A DNA stretch of 64,000 bases, from assembly GCA_045222295.1 (NCBI GenBank), contig JBGUXP010000005.1, forward strand, positions 1 to 64,000, in the 5' to 3' direction. Source of the DNA: Colimorpha sp045222295. Its GTDB lineage: Bacteria; Bacteroidota; Bacteroidia; Bacteroidales; P3. Shown here piece after piece: positions 1-7,987 of the stretch. Below the pieces are notes generated by a model that was given only the letters and a program-made list of their open reading frames with translations, did not search any database and was not told the origin of the DNA. Every line of letters starts with the position of its first letter. Within the stretch, counting starts at the first letter, position 1. The translations under genes and the position numbers were made by a program.

Positions 1-87
1 CCTGACGGCACCTACTACTACCGCTTCACCGCTAAAAACAACTTCGGCATCGTCAAAAGAAACGGTGTCATCGAGGTATCAAGATAA
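1..87 (+). CDS. 3' end of a type IX-secreted (type B sorting domain) protein, partial
   Basis: Only the last 28 codons are inside the window, ending at TAA 85-87. The tail reads PDGTYYYRFTAKNNFGIV and ends in IEVSR. A D-G-T-Y-Y-Y segment followed by a short strand and a final basic residue is what the C-terminus of gliding-motility-associated (CHU_C, type B) sorting domains looks like, so the protein is probably exported by the type IX system whose SprA component is encoded at 31794-38963. The function of the missing part cannot be told. Confidence 0.6.
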   Translation, partial: PDGTYYYRFTAKNNFGIVKRNGVIEVSR

Positions 88-118
88 AGAAAGGCCCGCA
101 AATGCGGGCCTTTCTTAT
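87..118. terminator. Bidirectional hairpin terminator
   Basis: AAGAAAGGCCCGC and GCGGGCCTTTCTT form a 13-bp perfect stem with loop AAAT. A-rich sequence on one side and T-rich on the other let it serve both the plus-strand gene ending at 87 and the minus-strand gene ending at 115. Confidence 0.9.
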
Positions 119-2886
119 TTAACAACAATCTCGTCAGTAAAGAGGTAGGAAGGCTGCCCTGGTGCTGGATGCCAGTCAGGCAGCGGGCCGGGATTGGGAA
201 CCACAACACGGAGGTAGCGGACGGTGGGATTGCTCTCTTGGAAACCCTTGTTTTTGACATATTTCGACACAAAAGTCTCCATCGTATAGTATTTCAATCG
301 CATGCCAGTCTCACGCGGATCCATATTGAAAGGCTCTGTGTAGAGGGATTGCCATTGCTGTCCATCTTCGGAAACAAAGAGGTGTATCTCTCTCGGGGCT
401 AATATCCAGTCGAAAGTGTTCTGCATGAAGCGCATGGAGACTTCATGAATCTCAGTAGGTTTTCCAAAATCGATGGTAGCATCGATGCTGTCTCCCCAGT
501 AGCCTTGCCAGTGACCGTCGGCATAGGTGGTGTTGCTGCCGAGCTGGCCGTCGATAAGGGCGTTCTCTCCCCCACCACTATAGATGGGCTTGTAGTCGCT
601 ATACTTGGTGTTGAGGGTTATCTTGGCACCCATGGCTAGATGTGACAACAGGTACTGCTCCGTGATGACACCCTCACCATATTCATTATAGGCTATGGCC
701 TTGATCGTAGCGGAGCGCTCCAGTGGAAAAGGACCGCTGTAAAGCAAGGAACCTTCATTGGGGGTGCTGCCGTCGAGGGTATAGTAGATGGGGCGGTCGT
801 TGTAGAGGGTGCGGAGCTGCACCATCGGAGTATTCTGATTACTCTGATTATTTGAAATAATCTGAACAAACACATGCCTATCGAGTTCCAGCACCTCGCG
901 GGCGAGGTCGTCGTAGCGATTCATCACGATATAACGCTCGTAGTCGCCGTTCTCTTGGTCCCATAGGCGGAGGTATTCACGCTTGAGGTAGAATAGTCGT
1001 TCGTAATAGGTGGCAGCTACCAGATTTAAGAAGAGTTCCTGCATTTCTGACCACTGTGGGTCATGCATCTTATCATAAATCATTTTGCGCAATGTACTTT
1101 TAGACATTGCAGCTCCAATACGATGAAGTGTATATAGGGCATGCGGGTTGGCGGCGGAGTCGACACTGATGGACCTCAGCAGCTTATCCACCACGATAAT
1201 ACGTTTCCCCATCTCGTCGCCTGTGTTGTCGGGATTGAAGTTGAGCAGGGGTTCCATGAGGGCGGCGGAGGTGTACCAGTCGCCGACGGTAGAGTTATAC
1301 ATCAGGGCGCCGACATCATAGAGCTGCTTTGTGAGTACACACTCCTCCCCCACCCCGTTGGGGCGGTCCCCCTCCCCTAACTTAGGGGAGGAGCTATCTG
1401 ACGCGACCTCACTATCTAACTGCTCCCCTAAGTTAGGGGAGCTGGCCGCACGAAGTGCGGACTGAGGAGTGTGTACCCCATAGAACAACCTCTCAAAGTT
1501 CTTATTGAACTGTGCTTCGCGCTGGCGAAGCTCCTCGGGATCGTCGGTCTTGAGGGGGTTCCAGGCCATCTCGGCGGCCCAGTACTGGGCGTGCCAGCTG
1601 TTGTCAAAGAGAGCCTCGCCGTTGTCGTCCCAGCAGGTGAGCATCGCACCCTCGGCACCATCGCGGTAGCCGTCGCGGAAGAGGTTAGCAATGTTCTTGA
1701 TGTAGCGTTGCGGCGTGGAGGTCATGGTGGCACTGTGTCCCGTCGAGGCAGCCACCCAGAAGGGGTTACCCTGTTCCTTGAAGGGCTTTATCAGATGCGT
1801 GAAGCTGTCGATAGGCTCGTAGGCCCACATGATATAGATCATGTCCTTGGGCAGTTGCTTCATCATCGCGGGGTTCTTGGCCACGATGTCACCCCACATA
1901 GCGATTCTGGGAGTACCTGAGTGACTGAGTGACTGAGTGGCTGAGTAACCCGAGGTCTTTGTCACTTTGCCACTTTGCGACTCAGCCACTTCATTAACAA
2001 GCGCGTAACACTTGTTAATGAAATCGACGTATACTTGGTCGGCGCCGAGGCTGTCAACGAGGTGCTTGGCGCGGCCGGTGCCGAGTTGCTCGGTCTCGTC
2101 GCAGTTGATGATAAAGAACTGGGGTCGGCGACCTTGTGGAGCCAAGGACCCCATAGGGATGCGCTTGAACGCGGCAGCGATACGTTTTTTGAGAAAACCA
2201 TAAGTCTCTTCCACATCAGGGTTGAAGTTCACCTTGCTGTCCATCATGTATTGGTAGAACGGGATGCGGAGTGTCTTCTCGGCGTGGGCGAAGAGTTGCA
2301 GGTTGATGACTTCGTCGGGGTGCGGCTTGCACTCGGCGGCATAAGCGGGGGCGAGGTCGGGGAACTCCGGCTGGTAGAGCGTATGCTCGGTGTAGTAGTT
2401 GCAGAAGTTGAACTTCAGCGCATGGAGTCGCTGCCACTGCTTCTGGCGAAAAGCCTGATGCGGAACAGGGCCACGGCTGATATCGTCCATCCAACCACGG
2501 TAAGTGTAAGCGGGCCAGTCGGTGATGGTGATACATCTAATCCACTCATGCAACTGCTTCAGCTGTTCCAACGTCAGATACGCATTCTTTCGTCCCTCCT
2601 CGCCAACATACCTCATCTCGATTTTCTTTGGACCAAAGTCGAGCTGGTAAGCCTGGTCAAGGTTCACCACCACGGGAAGAGTATCCACTCTCTGCTCCAC
2701 CACCTTGGCCTTTTGCAATACACATATCTGTTTCTCGTAATAACCACCTCGCCGGAGCTCCACCTTCTGCGGTGTTGGGATCAGTCCCAACTTGTCATAG
2801 TTCTTGAGCCACTCCAAGGAGCCCTCCTGCGCAAAAGCCGACACCCCCAGTGTCAGCACCATAAGAATGATAAACGTCTTCTTCAT
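115..2886 (-). CDS. GH20-type beta-N-acetylhexosaminidase with chitobiase C and F5/8-type C domains, secreted
   Basis: Product of about 923 residues. The start is placed at the ATG giving MKKTFIILMVLTLGVSAFAQ, a clear signal peptide; an upstream in-frame ATG at 2910 would put eight polar residues before it. The GH20 barrel is recognised from YRGWMDDISRGP (about residue 130) and from NCDET (about 262), the Asp-Glu pair that in GH20 orients the acetamido group and acts as acid. A chitobiase C-type module (YYTLDGSTP, about 700) and a discoidin-like carbohydrate-binding module (about 745-915) follow. Probable role: releasing GlcNAc or GalNAc from host glycans or chitin-like material in the periplasm or outside. 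Two repeat insertions lie within it (about residues 299-322 and 470-517), both in frame, so the gene appears intact. No type IX sorting tail is evident. Confidence 0.85.
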   Translation of the reverse strand: MKKTFIILMVLTLGVSAFAQEGSLEWLKNYDKLGLIPTPQKVELRRGGYYEKQICVLQKAKVVEQRVDTLPVVVNLDQAYQLDFGPKKIEMRYVGEEGRKNAYLTLEQLKQLHEWIRCITITDWPAYTYRGWMDDISRGPVPHQAFRQKQWQRLHALKFNFCNYYTEHTLYQPEFPDLAPAYAAECKPHPDEVINLQLFAHAEKTLRIPFYQYMMDSKVNFNPDVEETYGFLKKRIAAAFKRIPMGSLAPQGRRPQFFIINCDETEQLGTGRAKHLVDSLGADQVYVDFINKCYALVNEVAESQSGKVTKTSGYSATQSLSHSGTPRIAMWGDIVAKNPAMMKQLPKDMIYIMWAYEPIDSFTHLIKPFKEQGNPFWVAASTGHSATMTSTPQRYIKNIANLFRDGYRDGAEGAMLTCWDDNGEALFDNSWHAQYWAAEMAWNPLKTDDPEELRQREAQFNKNFERLFYGVHTPQSALRAASSPNLGEQLDSEVASDSSSPKLGEGDRPNGVGEECVLTKQLYDVGALMYNSTVGDWYTSAALMEPLLNFNPDNTGDEMGKRIIVVDKLLRSISVDSAANPHALYTLHRIGAAMSKSTLRKMIYDKMHDPQWSEMQELFLNLVAATYYERLFYLKREYLRLWDQENGDYERYIVMNRYDDLAREVLELDRHVFVQIISNNQSNQNTPMVQLRTLYNDRPIYYTLDGSTPNEGSLLYSGPFPLERSATIKAIAYNEYGEGVITEQYLLSHLAMGAKITLNTKYSDYKPIYSGGGENALIDGQLGSNTTYADGHWQGYWGDSIDATIDFGKPTEIHEVSMRFMQNTFDWILAPREIHLFVSEDGQQWQSLYTEPFNMDPRETGMRLKYYTMETFVSKYVKNKGFQESNPTVRYLRVVVPNPGPLPDWHPAPGQPSYLFTDEIVVK
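833..867. repeat. Short AATCAG repeat with palindrome inside the GH20 gene
   Basis: On the minus strand AATAATCAG is followed by AGTAATCAG (9-bp period), and the first unit also forms a palindrome with the preceding CAGATTATTT. It encodes the polar segment ISNNQSNQN at the edge of the chitobiase C module. Confidence 0.45.
1335..1476 (-). repeat. In-frame coding MITE-like element, copy 1 (in GH20 gene)
   Basis: Perfect 13-bp terminal inverted repeats, GTACACACTCCTC at 1335-1347 and GAGGAGTGTGTAC at 1464-1476. Inside are two near-palindromes, CTCCCCTAACTTAGGGGAG and its reverse-complement form CTCCCCTAAGTTAGGGGAG. It is translated on the minus strand as part of the host protein, giving AASSPNLGEQ and SSSPKLGEG with no stop codon. 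The same element with the same orientation and frame occurs at 6401-6528 and 13772-13903. Confidence 0.85.
1916..2022. repeat. 8-bp tandem repeats plus 12-bp palindrome in GH20 gene
   Basis: About four units of CTGAGTGA (last ones CTGAGTGG, CTGAGTAA) run from 1918, followed by units of GTCACTTT/GCCACTTT and then an inverted repeat TTCATTAACAAG (1990-2001) / CTTGTTAATGAA (2011-2022). The repeat part encodes a Ser/Thr/Gly-rich stretch between the barrel segments DFINKCYALV and PRIAMWGD, where GH20 enzymes normally have only a short loop. Confidence 0.7.
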
Positions 2887-2983
2887 GTTTTTATAACGCA
2901 CTAGTCCCAATATTTATTGTAATAAACCTCCGATGGAACGTACCAGACCTTTATTTTTTTTCTCTTCATGTCTCTTTTTTTCG

Positions 2984-2991
2984 TATCTTTG
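2984..2991 (+). promoter_or_regulatory. Bacteroidetes-type -7 box for the methyltransferase gene
   Basis: TATCTTTG matches TAnnTTTG and lies 44 bases before the ATG at 3036. No exact -33 TTTG is visible upstream. Confidence 0.6.
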
Positions 2992-3035
2992 CAAATCATA
3001 TTCTTGATCTTAACCCTAGTTAAACAGTTAACATC

Positions 3036-3827
3036 ATGCAAGAAAGACATCGCGACAGAAGGCTCTATTTCAATGAACTTGCCGAAACATCAAGGGCTTT
3101 CTATTTGGACTATCTGCGGAATTTCCTGCCGCTCTCCAGCGCCACGCGCATTCTGGAAATCGGCTGCGGCGAAGGTGGCAACCTCTTGCCTTTCGCCGAG
3201 ATTGGCTGTCAGGTGACCGGTATCGACATTGACAAGCCTCGCGTCGACAACGCCATCAAGTTCTTCGAGGAAAACGGCCAAAAAGGCACACTCATCGCCT
3301 CCGACTTCCTCGACGTGCCACTCCCCACCTCTGAGGAGGACCGCTTCGACATAGTCCTTGTCCACGATGTCATCGAGCATATCGAGCCCCCTTATAAGCT
3401 CTCTTTCATGAACCGCATGAAAGAATTTATTCGCCACGACGGCGTAGCCTTCTTTGGCTTCCCTGCCTGGCAGATGCCTTTCGGCGGCCATCAGCAAATA
3501 TGCGTTAGCAAGATTTCCAAACTCCCTTATATCCACCTCCTCCCCACCAAGCTCTACCACTGGGTATTGAAAAAATTCAACGAGACAGAGGGCAATATCA
3601 ACGAGATGCTCAGCATCAAACGGTCGCGGATGCCCGTAGAGAAATTCAGCCGCCTCGCCAATGAGGCGGGACTACGCGTCGCCAACCGTTCGCTCTGGCT
3701 TATAAACCCCCACTACAAGCAGAAGTTCGGTCTTCACCCGCTACGCGAGGTGTGGCCATTCGACAGAATCGTCTGGTTCCGCAATTTCTACACCACCTCG
3801 GCGTGGTATCTCTTAAAACGGCAATAG
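3036..3827 (+). CDS. Class I SAM-dependent methyltransferase
   Basis: Product of 263 residues. ILEIGCGEGG at residues 39-48 is motif I (SAM binding) of the class I fold; VTGIDID follows as the acidic end of strand beta 2, and FDIVLVHDVIEHIE is the motif around strand 4 seen in methyltransferase types 11, 12 and 23. The substrate cannot be told. The C-terminal third (about 160-263), rich in Trp, Tyr and basic residues, resembles lipid- or glycan-modifying members, but that is an impression only. It is a single-gene unit with its own promoter and a terminator that overlaps its stop codon. Confidence 0.8.
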   Translation: MQERHRDRRLYFNELAETSRAFYLDYLRNFLPLSSATRILEIGCGEGGNLLPFAEIGCQVTGIDIDKPRVDNAIKFFEENGQKGTLIASDFLDVPLPTSEEDRFDIVLVHDVIEHIEPPYKLSFMNRMKEFIRHDGVAFFGFPAWQMPFGGHQQICVSKISKLPYIHLLPTKLYHWVLKKFNETEGNINEMLSIKRSRMPVEKFSRLANEAGLRVANRSLWLINPHYKQKFGLHPLREVWPFDRIVWFRNFYTTSAWYLLKRQ

Positions 3828-3838
3828 CCGTTTTTTTT
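3815..3838. terminator. Terminator overlapping the methyltransferase stop codon
   Basis: AAAACGGC (3815-3822) pairs with GCCGTTTT (3827-3834) across loop AATA, followed by a run of T. The stop TAG lies in the loop and stem. Confidence 0.85.
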
Positions 3839-3841
3839 TTT

Positions 3842-4576
3842 TTATTTCAGACAATCCAGATAACGGGCGATAGTCTCCTCGATACCCAGGTAGAGGGCAT
3901 CGCTGATAAGTGCATGTCCGATGGACACCTCGTCGAGCCACGGTATCTCCTGATGGAAATAGGTGAGGTTCTCAAGTGACAGGTCGTGTCCTGCATTAAG
4001 ACCGAGACCACAGTCGCGAGCCACCTTGGCAGCCCCCACAAAAGGGGCGATAGACTTCTCTCGCCCTGCGGCATAACAGCTGGCATAACTCTCGGTGTAC
4101 AGTTCCACGCGGTCGGTGCCAGTCTTTGCTGCCATCTCAATCATCTGAGGGTTGGCATCGATGAAGATACTCACACGGATACCGCAGGCCTTGAATTCCT
4201 TGACAACATCCTTCAGGTAATCCTGGTTTTTGATGGTATCCCAACCGGCATTGGAGGTCAACACCCCTTCAGCATCAGGCACAAGGGTCACTTGAGCAGG
4301 CTTGATTTCTTTCACCAAGTCAATAAAGCCGTAGGGCTTACTTTTGGAGACCCCCTTGGGATTCCCCTCAATATTATATTCCACACGGATGAGAGGTTTG
4401 ATGGCCAGCGCGTCGGCATAACGGATGTGGCGCTCGTCGGGCCGCGGGTGCACCGTGATGCCCTGGGCACCGAAACGCTCACAATCCTGTGCAAACTTCA
4501 AGACATCAGGAGTGTTGCCACCACGCGCATTGCGTATGGTGGCAACTTTATTGATATTCACACTGAGTTTCGTCAT
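3842..4576 (-). CDS. pdxJ: Pyridoxine 5'-phosphate synthase
   Basis: Condenses 1-deoxyxylulose 5-phosphate with 3-amino-2-oxopropyl phosphate to pyridoxine 5'-phosphate in the DXP-dependent vitamin B6 route. The 244-residue length is typical. Family motifs seen: LSVNINKVATIRNARGG at the N-terminus, GITVHPRPDERHI, RVSIFIDA, RVELYTE and LNAGHDLSLEN with the phosphate-binding C-terminal strands. Its ATG overlaps the metK stop region by four bases, so it is the second gene of a metK-pdxJ operon and probably shares metK's regulated promoter. Confidence 0.95.
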   Translation of the reverse strand: MTKLSVNINKVATIRNARGGNTPDVLKFAQDCERFGAQGITVHPRPDERHIRYADALAIKPLIRVEYNIEGNPKGVSKSKPYGFIDLVKEIKPAQVTLVPDAEGVLTSNAGWDTIKNQDYLKDVVKEFKACGIRVSIFIDANPQMIEMAAKTGTDRVELYTESYASCYAAGREKSIAPFVGAAKVARDCGLGLNAGHDLSLENLTYFHQEIPWLDEVSIGHALISDALYLGIEETIARYLDCLK

Positions 4577-5817
4577 AATTTGAATTCTTTCTTGATAGCA
4601 TCCACCATTTCAAGTTTCTCCCAGCCGAAGAACTGCACCTTCTTCTTGCGTTTGCGGCCAGCGGCATCATACACAGTGACATAGTCCTCGTAAGGATCGC
4701 GGCCCATATGTCCGTAAGCAGCCGTAGGCAGGAAGATGGGATTCTTCAGCCCAAAACGTTCCACGATGGCATAAGGACGCAGGTCGAAGAGTTTTTTTAC
4801 CTTCGCGGCGATCTCACCGTCACTCATCTTCACCTTGGCGGTTCCGTAAGTGTTGACATAGAGACCAACAGGCTCTGCCACACCAATGGCATAGGCCACC
4901 TGCACGAGAGCCTCGTCACAGAGGCCTGCCGCCACAAGATTCTTAGCAATATGACGGGTGGCATAGGCCGCCGAACGGTCCACTTTGGAAGAGTCCTTTC
5001 CGCTGAAAGCGCCACCGCCATGGGCACCGCGACCGCCGTAGGTATCGACGATAATCTTGCGTCCGGTGAGGCCGGTGTCACCATGAGGTCCTCCAATGAC
5101 AAACTTACCAGTGGGGTTGACATGCAACTTGTAATCTTTCTTAGCGAAAAGCTTCTGCGTCTCTTTAGGCAGACGCTTGACGACACGCGGCAGGAGAATC
5201 TTCTCCACGTCGGCACGAATCTGCTCCTGTTCCACATCGGGGTCATGCTGGGTGCTGACCACAATGGCATCAATGCGCTCGGGCTTGCCACCGTCGCTGT
5301 ATTGCACCGTCACTTGACTCTTGGCATCGGGACGGAGATACTTCATCTGCTTACCCTCACGGCGTATCTTGCCGAGTTCGATGAGGATGATATGCGCCAG
5401 ACAGATGGGCAACGGCATCAGTTCGTCGGTCTCGCGGCAGGCGTAACCGAACATCATGCCCTGGTCTCCTGCACCCTGGTTCTTTTTCTCCTTGCGGGAG
5501 ACACCCTGATTGATATCCGAAGACTGCTCATGAATGGCGGACAACACACCGCACGACTCAGACTCGAACTTATACTCGCCCTTGGTATAGCCGATGTTCT
5601 TGATGACATCGCGCACGGTGGTCTGCACATCGACATAGCCGTTGCAGCTCACCTCGCCGCTGACCACGGCAAGGCCGGTGGTCACCAGCGTCTCACAAGC
5701 CACATGACTCTCGGGGTCACGGCGAAGGAATTCGTCCAACAGGGCATCAGAAATCTGGTCGGCCACTTTGTCCGGATGGCCTTCGGAAACACTCTCTGAA
5801 GTGAAGAAATAACTCAT
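4573..5817 (-). CDS. metK: S-adenosylmethionine synthase
   Basis: Makes SAM from methionine and ATP. The 414 residues start MSYFFTSESVSEGHPDKVAD, the canonical N-terminus with the catalytic His. GAGDQGMMFGYA (the family hexapeptide) and GGGAFSGKDSSKVDRSAAY (the P-loop-like nonapeptide region) are present. A roughly 240-base leader upstream holds a Bacteroidetes promoter, a probable SAM-II riboswitch and a hairpin close to the start, which fits feedback control by SAM. Confidence 0.97.
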   Translation of the reverse strand: MSYFFTSESVSEGHPDKVADQISDALLDEFLRRDPESHVACETLVTTGLAVVSGEVSCNGYVDVQTTVRDVIKNIGYTKGEYKFESESCGVLSAIHEQSSDINQGVSRKEKKNQGAGDQGMMFGYACRETDELMPLPICLAHIILIELGKIRREGKQMKYLRPDAKSQVTVQYSDGGKPERIDAIVVSTQHDPDVEQEQIRADVEKILLPRVVKRLPKETQKLFAKKDYKLHVNPTGKFVIGGPHGDTGLTGRKIIVDTYGGRGAHGGGAFSGKDSSKVDRSAAYATRHIAKNLVAAGLCDEALVQVAYAIGVAEPVGLYVNTYGTAKVKMSDGEIAAKVKKLFDLRPYAIVERFGLKNPIFLPTAAYGHMGRDPYEDYVTVYDAAGRKRKKKVQFFGWEKLEMVDAIKKEFKL

Positions 5818-5834
5818 TTTTACGTTACTTTTAA

Positions 5835-5856
5835 CTGTTAATACTTTCTTTAACAG
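5835..5856 (-). promoter_or_regulatory. Leader hairpin close to the metK start
   Basis: CTGTTAA and TTAACAG form a 7-bp stem with an 8-base loop, 18 bases upstream of the metK ATG in the transcript. It lies between the riboswitch and the start codon and could be part of its expression platform; no U-run follows, so control of translation start is more likely than termination. Confidence 0.45.
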
Positions 5857-5888
5857 TGAAAAGATGTGTACTGAAATTGCCGTTGAAT

Positions 5889-5945
5889 TAACGCTTTAGC
5901 ATTTTTTCAAGTGGTTGCAATCATTACAAATCTATCCACATTTGT
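5889..5945 (-). promoter_or_regulatory. Probable SAM-II riboswitch in the metK leader
   Basis: On the minus strand the leader reads GTGG, GATTTG, TGATTGCAACCAC, TTGAAAAAATGCTAAAGCG in that order. The conserved landmarks of SAM-II aptamers as I remember them are GAUUU in the loop, UUGCA-(A/G)CC closing stem P1, an A-rich linker and GCUAAA that folds back as a pseudoknot; all occur in the right order and spacing. P1 would be GTGG (5939-5936) with CCAC (5914-5911). The element begins a few bases after the predicted transcription start and precedes metK, a fitting target for SAM sensing. Confidence 0.7.
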
Positions 5946-5950
5946 GACTG

Positions 5951-5981
5951 CAAAGATACGAAAAAATAACGAAACGGCAAA
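5951..5981 (-). promoter_or_regulatory. metK-pdxJ promoter
   Basis: Minus strand TTTG (5981-5978), 19 bases, TATCTTTG (5958-5951): a full match to the Bacteroidetes sigma consensus. Confidence 0.85.
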
Positions 5982-6057
5982 TTTTTTGTCGGCGAATTGT
6001 ACGAATTGAGCGAATTTATTTAACGGCGAAGCATTCTATTAATTCGCCGACAATTGC

Positions 6058-7269
6058 TCAACCATGTAGCCGATGATAGTGGCAGGTGAGCAGATCGCCG
6101 TTGTCGTTGTAAAGGTGAAGGCCGGAACCTTCGCAAAAGCGCCAGACCTTGCAATCCTTGCATTGGCCTTTCCTGGCCCATGTGCGGTCACGCATCACTT
6201 GGAAACGGTTCTGCCACACCTCCCAGAAGTCATCCTGATAGATATTCCCTTGGTCCATGTGGCTGCGCACCGAGGTACAGCCGCTGATAGCGCCGTCACA
6301 GCGGATGCTGGCCACCTCGACACCGCTACGGCAGTAGAAGAAATGGTCGCGCACCTTCTGCTCGTATTCACCCAGGAATCCTTCACAGGCATAACTCACA
6401 GACATACTCCTCCGACCTCCGGCCACCACCCCTAACTTTGAGGAGGAGCAGGCTACCGCGTCACCATTTGCCACCCCCTCTAAGTTAGAGGGGGTGGCAG
6501 TTGCTTGCGACTGACGGGGGCGTGTGTCCCGTCGACAATCCGCAATGAAATCGAGTATCCCACGGAACTGCTCATCGCTCAGCTGCAACTCAGGATCGTG
6601 GGCGGCACGGCCCATAGGAAAGATGCTGAAGAGACGCCAGGCGGGGACTCCCTGCGAGATGAGATATTCCTTAAATTCTTTCAAATGAGGGTAACTGCGT
6701 GGGTTGACACATGTCACGACATCCCACAACAAATCCTTCTGCTGTGCCAGCAAGCGTATAGCCTGCGTGGCTTTCTCAAAACTCTGCGGATGCCTGCGTA
6801 TCCAATTATGTTGCTCCTCAAAGCCGTCAAGACTCACGGTGATGGAGTGCATGCCGCTGGCAAGCAGGCTCTCCAGCCGTTTCTCATCCAGCAGGAAACC
6901 GTTAGTGACCACACCCCACGGATAGCCACGGCGGTAAAGCGCCAGTCCCACCTCCTCAAGGTCGTCCCTCAGCAACGCCTCGCCACCGGTGAAAATTACA
7001 AACACCTCATGCGGATTGACATGAGGCGTAATCGAATCAATAACTTTTAAGAAATCCTCCGCCGGCATATCCTTCACCGCCGGAACCACTCTGCAGTCGC
7101 TGCCGCAATGGCGGCAACTCATGTTGCACCGCAGCGTGCACTCCCAAAACAACGACCGCAACGGATGCAGTTGTGCGCTATTGTGCCGCAGCAACCGCTG
7201 CAGCTCCAATCCAACCCTCTGTCTGAATGTCATTCGGCACATAACGCCTCTCGCCATTTCACTCCTCAC
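6058..7269 (-). CDS. Radical SAM/SPASM enzyme of the rSAM/lipoprotein system (TIGR04133-like)
   Basis: Product of 403 residues. FWECTLRCNMSCRHCGSDC near residue 45 carries the CxxxCxxC motif for the SAM-binding 4Fe-4S cluster; the C-terminal 100 residues hold a Cys-rich SPASM-type region (YACEGF, FYCRSG, CDGAISGC, CKDCKVWRFC). Such enzymes modify peptides or proteins, and the gene just upstream encodes a small lipoprotein whose stop overlaps this ATG as ATGA, so the lipoprotein is the likely partner or substrate. An internal Met at residue 13 (MTFRQRVGLEL) resembles the usual N-terminus of relatives and may be the true start. Residues about 247-289 are an in-frame copy of the repeat element. 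The reaction is unknown. Confidence 0.85.
   Translation of the reverse strand: MRSEMARGVMCRMTFRQRVGLELQRLLRHNSAQLHPLRSLFWECTLRCNMSCRHCGSDCRVVPAVKDMPAEDFLKVIDSITPHVNPHEVFVIFTGGEALLRDDLEEVGLALYRRGYPWGVVTNGFLLDEKRLESLLASGMHSITVSLDGFEEQHNWIRRHPQSFEKATQAIRLLAQQKDLLWDVVTCVNPRSYPHLKEFKEYLISQGVPAWRLFSIFPMGRAAHDPELQLSDEQFRGILDFIADCRRDTRPRQSQATATPSNLEGVANGDAVACSSSKLGVVAGGRRSMSVSYACEGFLGEYEQKVRDHFFYCRSGVEVASIRCDGAISGCTSVRSHMDQGNIYQDDFWEVWQNRFQVMRDRTWARKGQCKDCKVWRFCEGSGLHLYNDNGDLLTCHYHRLHG
6401..6528 (-). repeat. In-frame coding MITE-like element, copy 2 (in radical SAM gene)
   Basis: More diverged copy: left end GACATACTCCTC (6401-6412), right end GGGGGCGTGTGTC up to 6528, with internal palindromes around CCCCTAACTTTGAGG and CCCTCTAAGTTAGAGGG. 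It encodes PSNLEGV and SSSKLGV between the barrel and the SPASM region, a tolerant linker. Same orientation and frame relative to the host gene as copies 1 and 3. Confidence 0.75.
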
Positions 7270-7823
7270 TCACTCCCTTGTCTATTCTCCAACTTAATCT
7301 CCAGCTGCTTTTTGAAGGTACCCTGGTTCCAGCCACCGGCACCCTCGCGGTCCACATCGGACTGCTGCACTTTGACGCCCATCAACTGGTCTTTGTATTC
7401 ACCGTTCTCACTGCCGTCAACATCACGCACCATCAGCCGCACCTCTTCCTGGGGGGTACCGCTGTTATTAATCTCGAAACGGCCTTCCTGGTCTGTCTTT
7501 ACGGCACTCTTCTCGAGCCAGGCCTTTACCCGCTCGGGGTCGCCCTGCAACTCGCCGTCCTTCACCTCCATGCCACGTTCCAGCATATTGACACGGATAT
7601 CCTTCACAGGACGTCCGTCGACATCCTTCACCTGTCCACGAATCATATAGTTCATTGTCGGCACACCATACATCAGGCGTATCTCCTCGCGCGGCTTCAC
7701 TGCCGGGGTTTCAGGCTCCTCGCTCTTTACGGCCTCCTTGTGGCAGTGGCACGACGACAATCCAAAGGCGCCCATCACCGTGACGAGCAACCAGTTTTTC
7801 AGTTTTAGATAGCGTATTTTCAT
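7266..7823 (-). CDS. Putative lipoprotein of the rSAM/lipoprotein system (TIGR04134-like)
   Basis: Product of 185 residues. The N-terminus has a basic start, a hydrophobic stretch and lipobox GLSSC (Cys 25), immediately followed by the unusual HCHKE. The segment YGVPTMNYMIRGQVKDVDG then opens a carboxypeptidase-regulatory-like (transthyretin-fold) domain, with GRFEINNSGTPQEEVRLMV as its second half. This layout, together with translational coupling to a radical SAM/SPASM gene, matches the lipoprotein half of a pair defined in TIGRFAMs whose function is not known. Candidate modification sites cannot be assigned; the C-terminal QQSDVDREGAGGWNQGTF is a plausible tail. Confidence 0.8.
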   Translation of the reverse strand: MKIRYLKLKNWLLVTVMGAFGLSSCHCHKEAVKSEEPETPAVKPREEIRLMYGVPTMNYMIRGQVKDVDGRPVKDIRVNMLERGMEVKDGELQGDPERVKAWLEKSAVKTDQEGRFEINNSGTPQEEVRLMVRDVDGSENGEYKDQLMGVKVQQSDVDREGAGGWNQGTFKKQLEIKLENRQGSE

Positions 7824-7968
7824 AATCTTTTATTTTTTCTGTCTCCTAGCACTCCTTGTCCTCCCCACCAATCCTCGCCTCCCCCTCACTTCATTCTTTA
7901 ACTTCTAGCGAAAGCGATAACTTCTTTACCTTCTGCCAAAATAACGCCCTCATGTCAAAAAAATTGTG

Positions 7969-7976
7969 TATCTTTG
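7969..7976 (+). promoter_or_regulatory. Bacteroidetes -7 box for DAHP synthase gene
   Basis: TATCTTTG, 11 bases before the ATG at 7988; this sets a very short leader and supports that start over longer upstream readings. Confidence 0.65.
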
Positions 7977-7987
7977 CAAATCATTTT

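Noticed and set aside
7856..7987. N-terminal extension of the DAHP synthase
   Set aside because: It would run through the TATCTTTG promoter box; the enzyme fold starts at MDKNDKPYIIAGPC.
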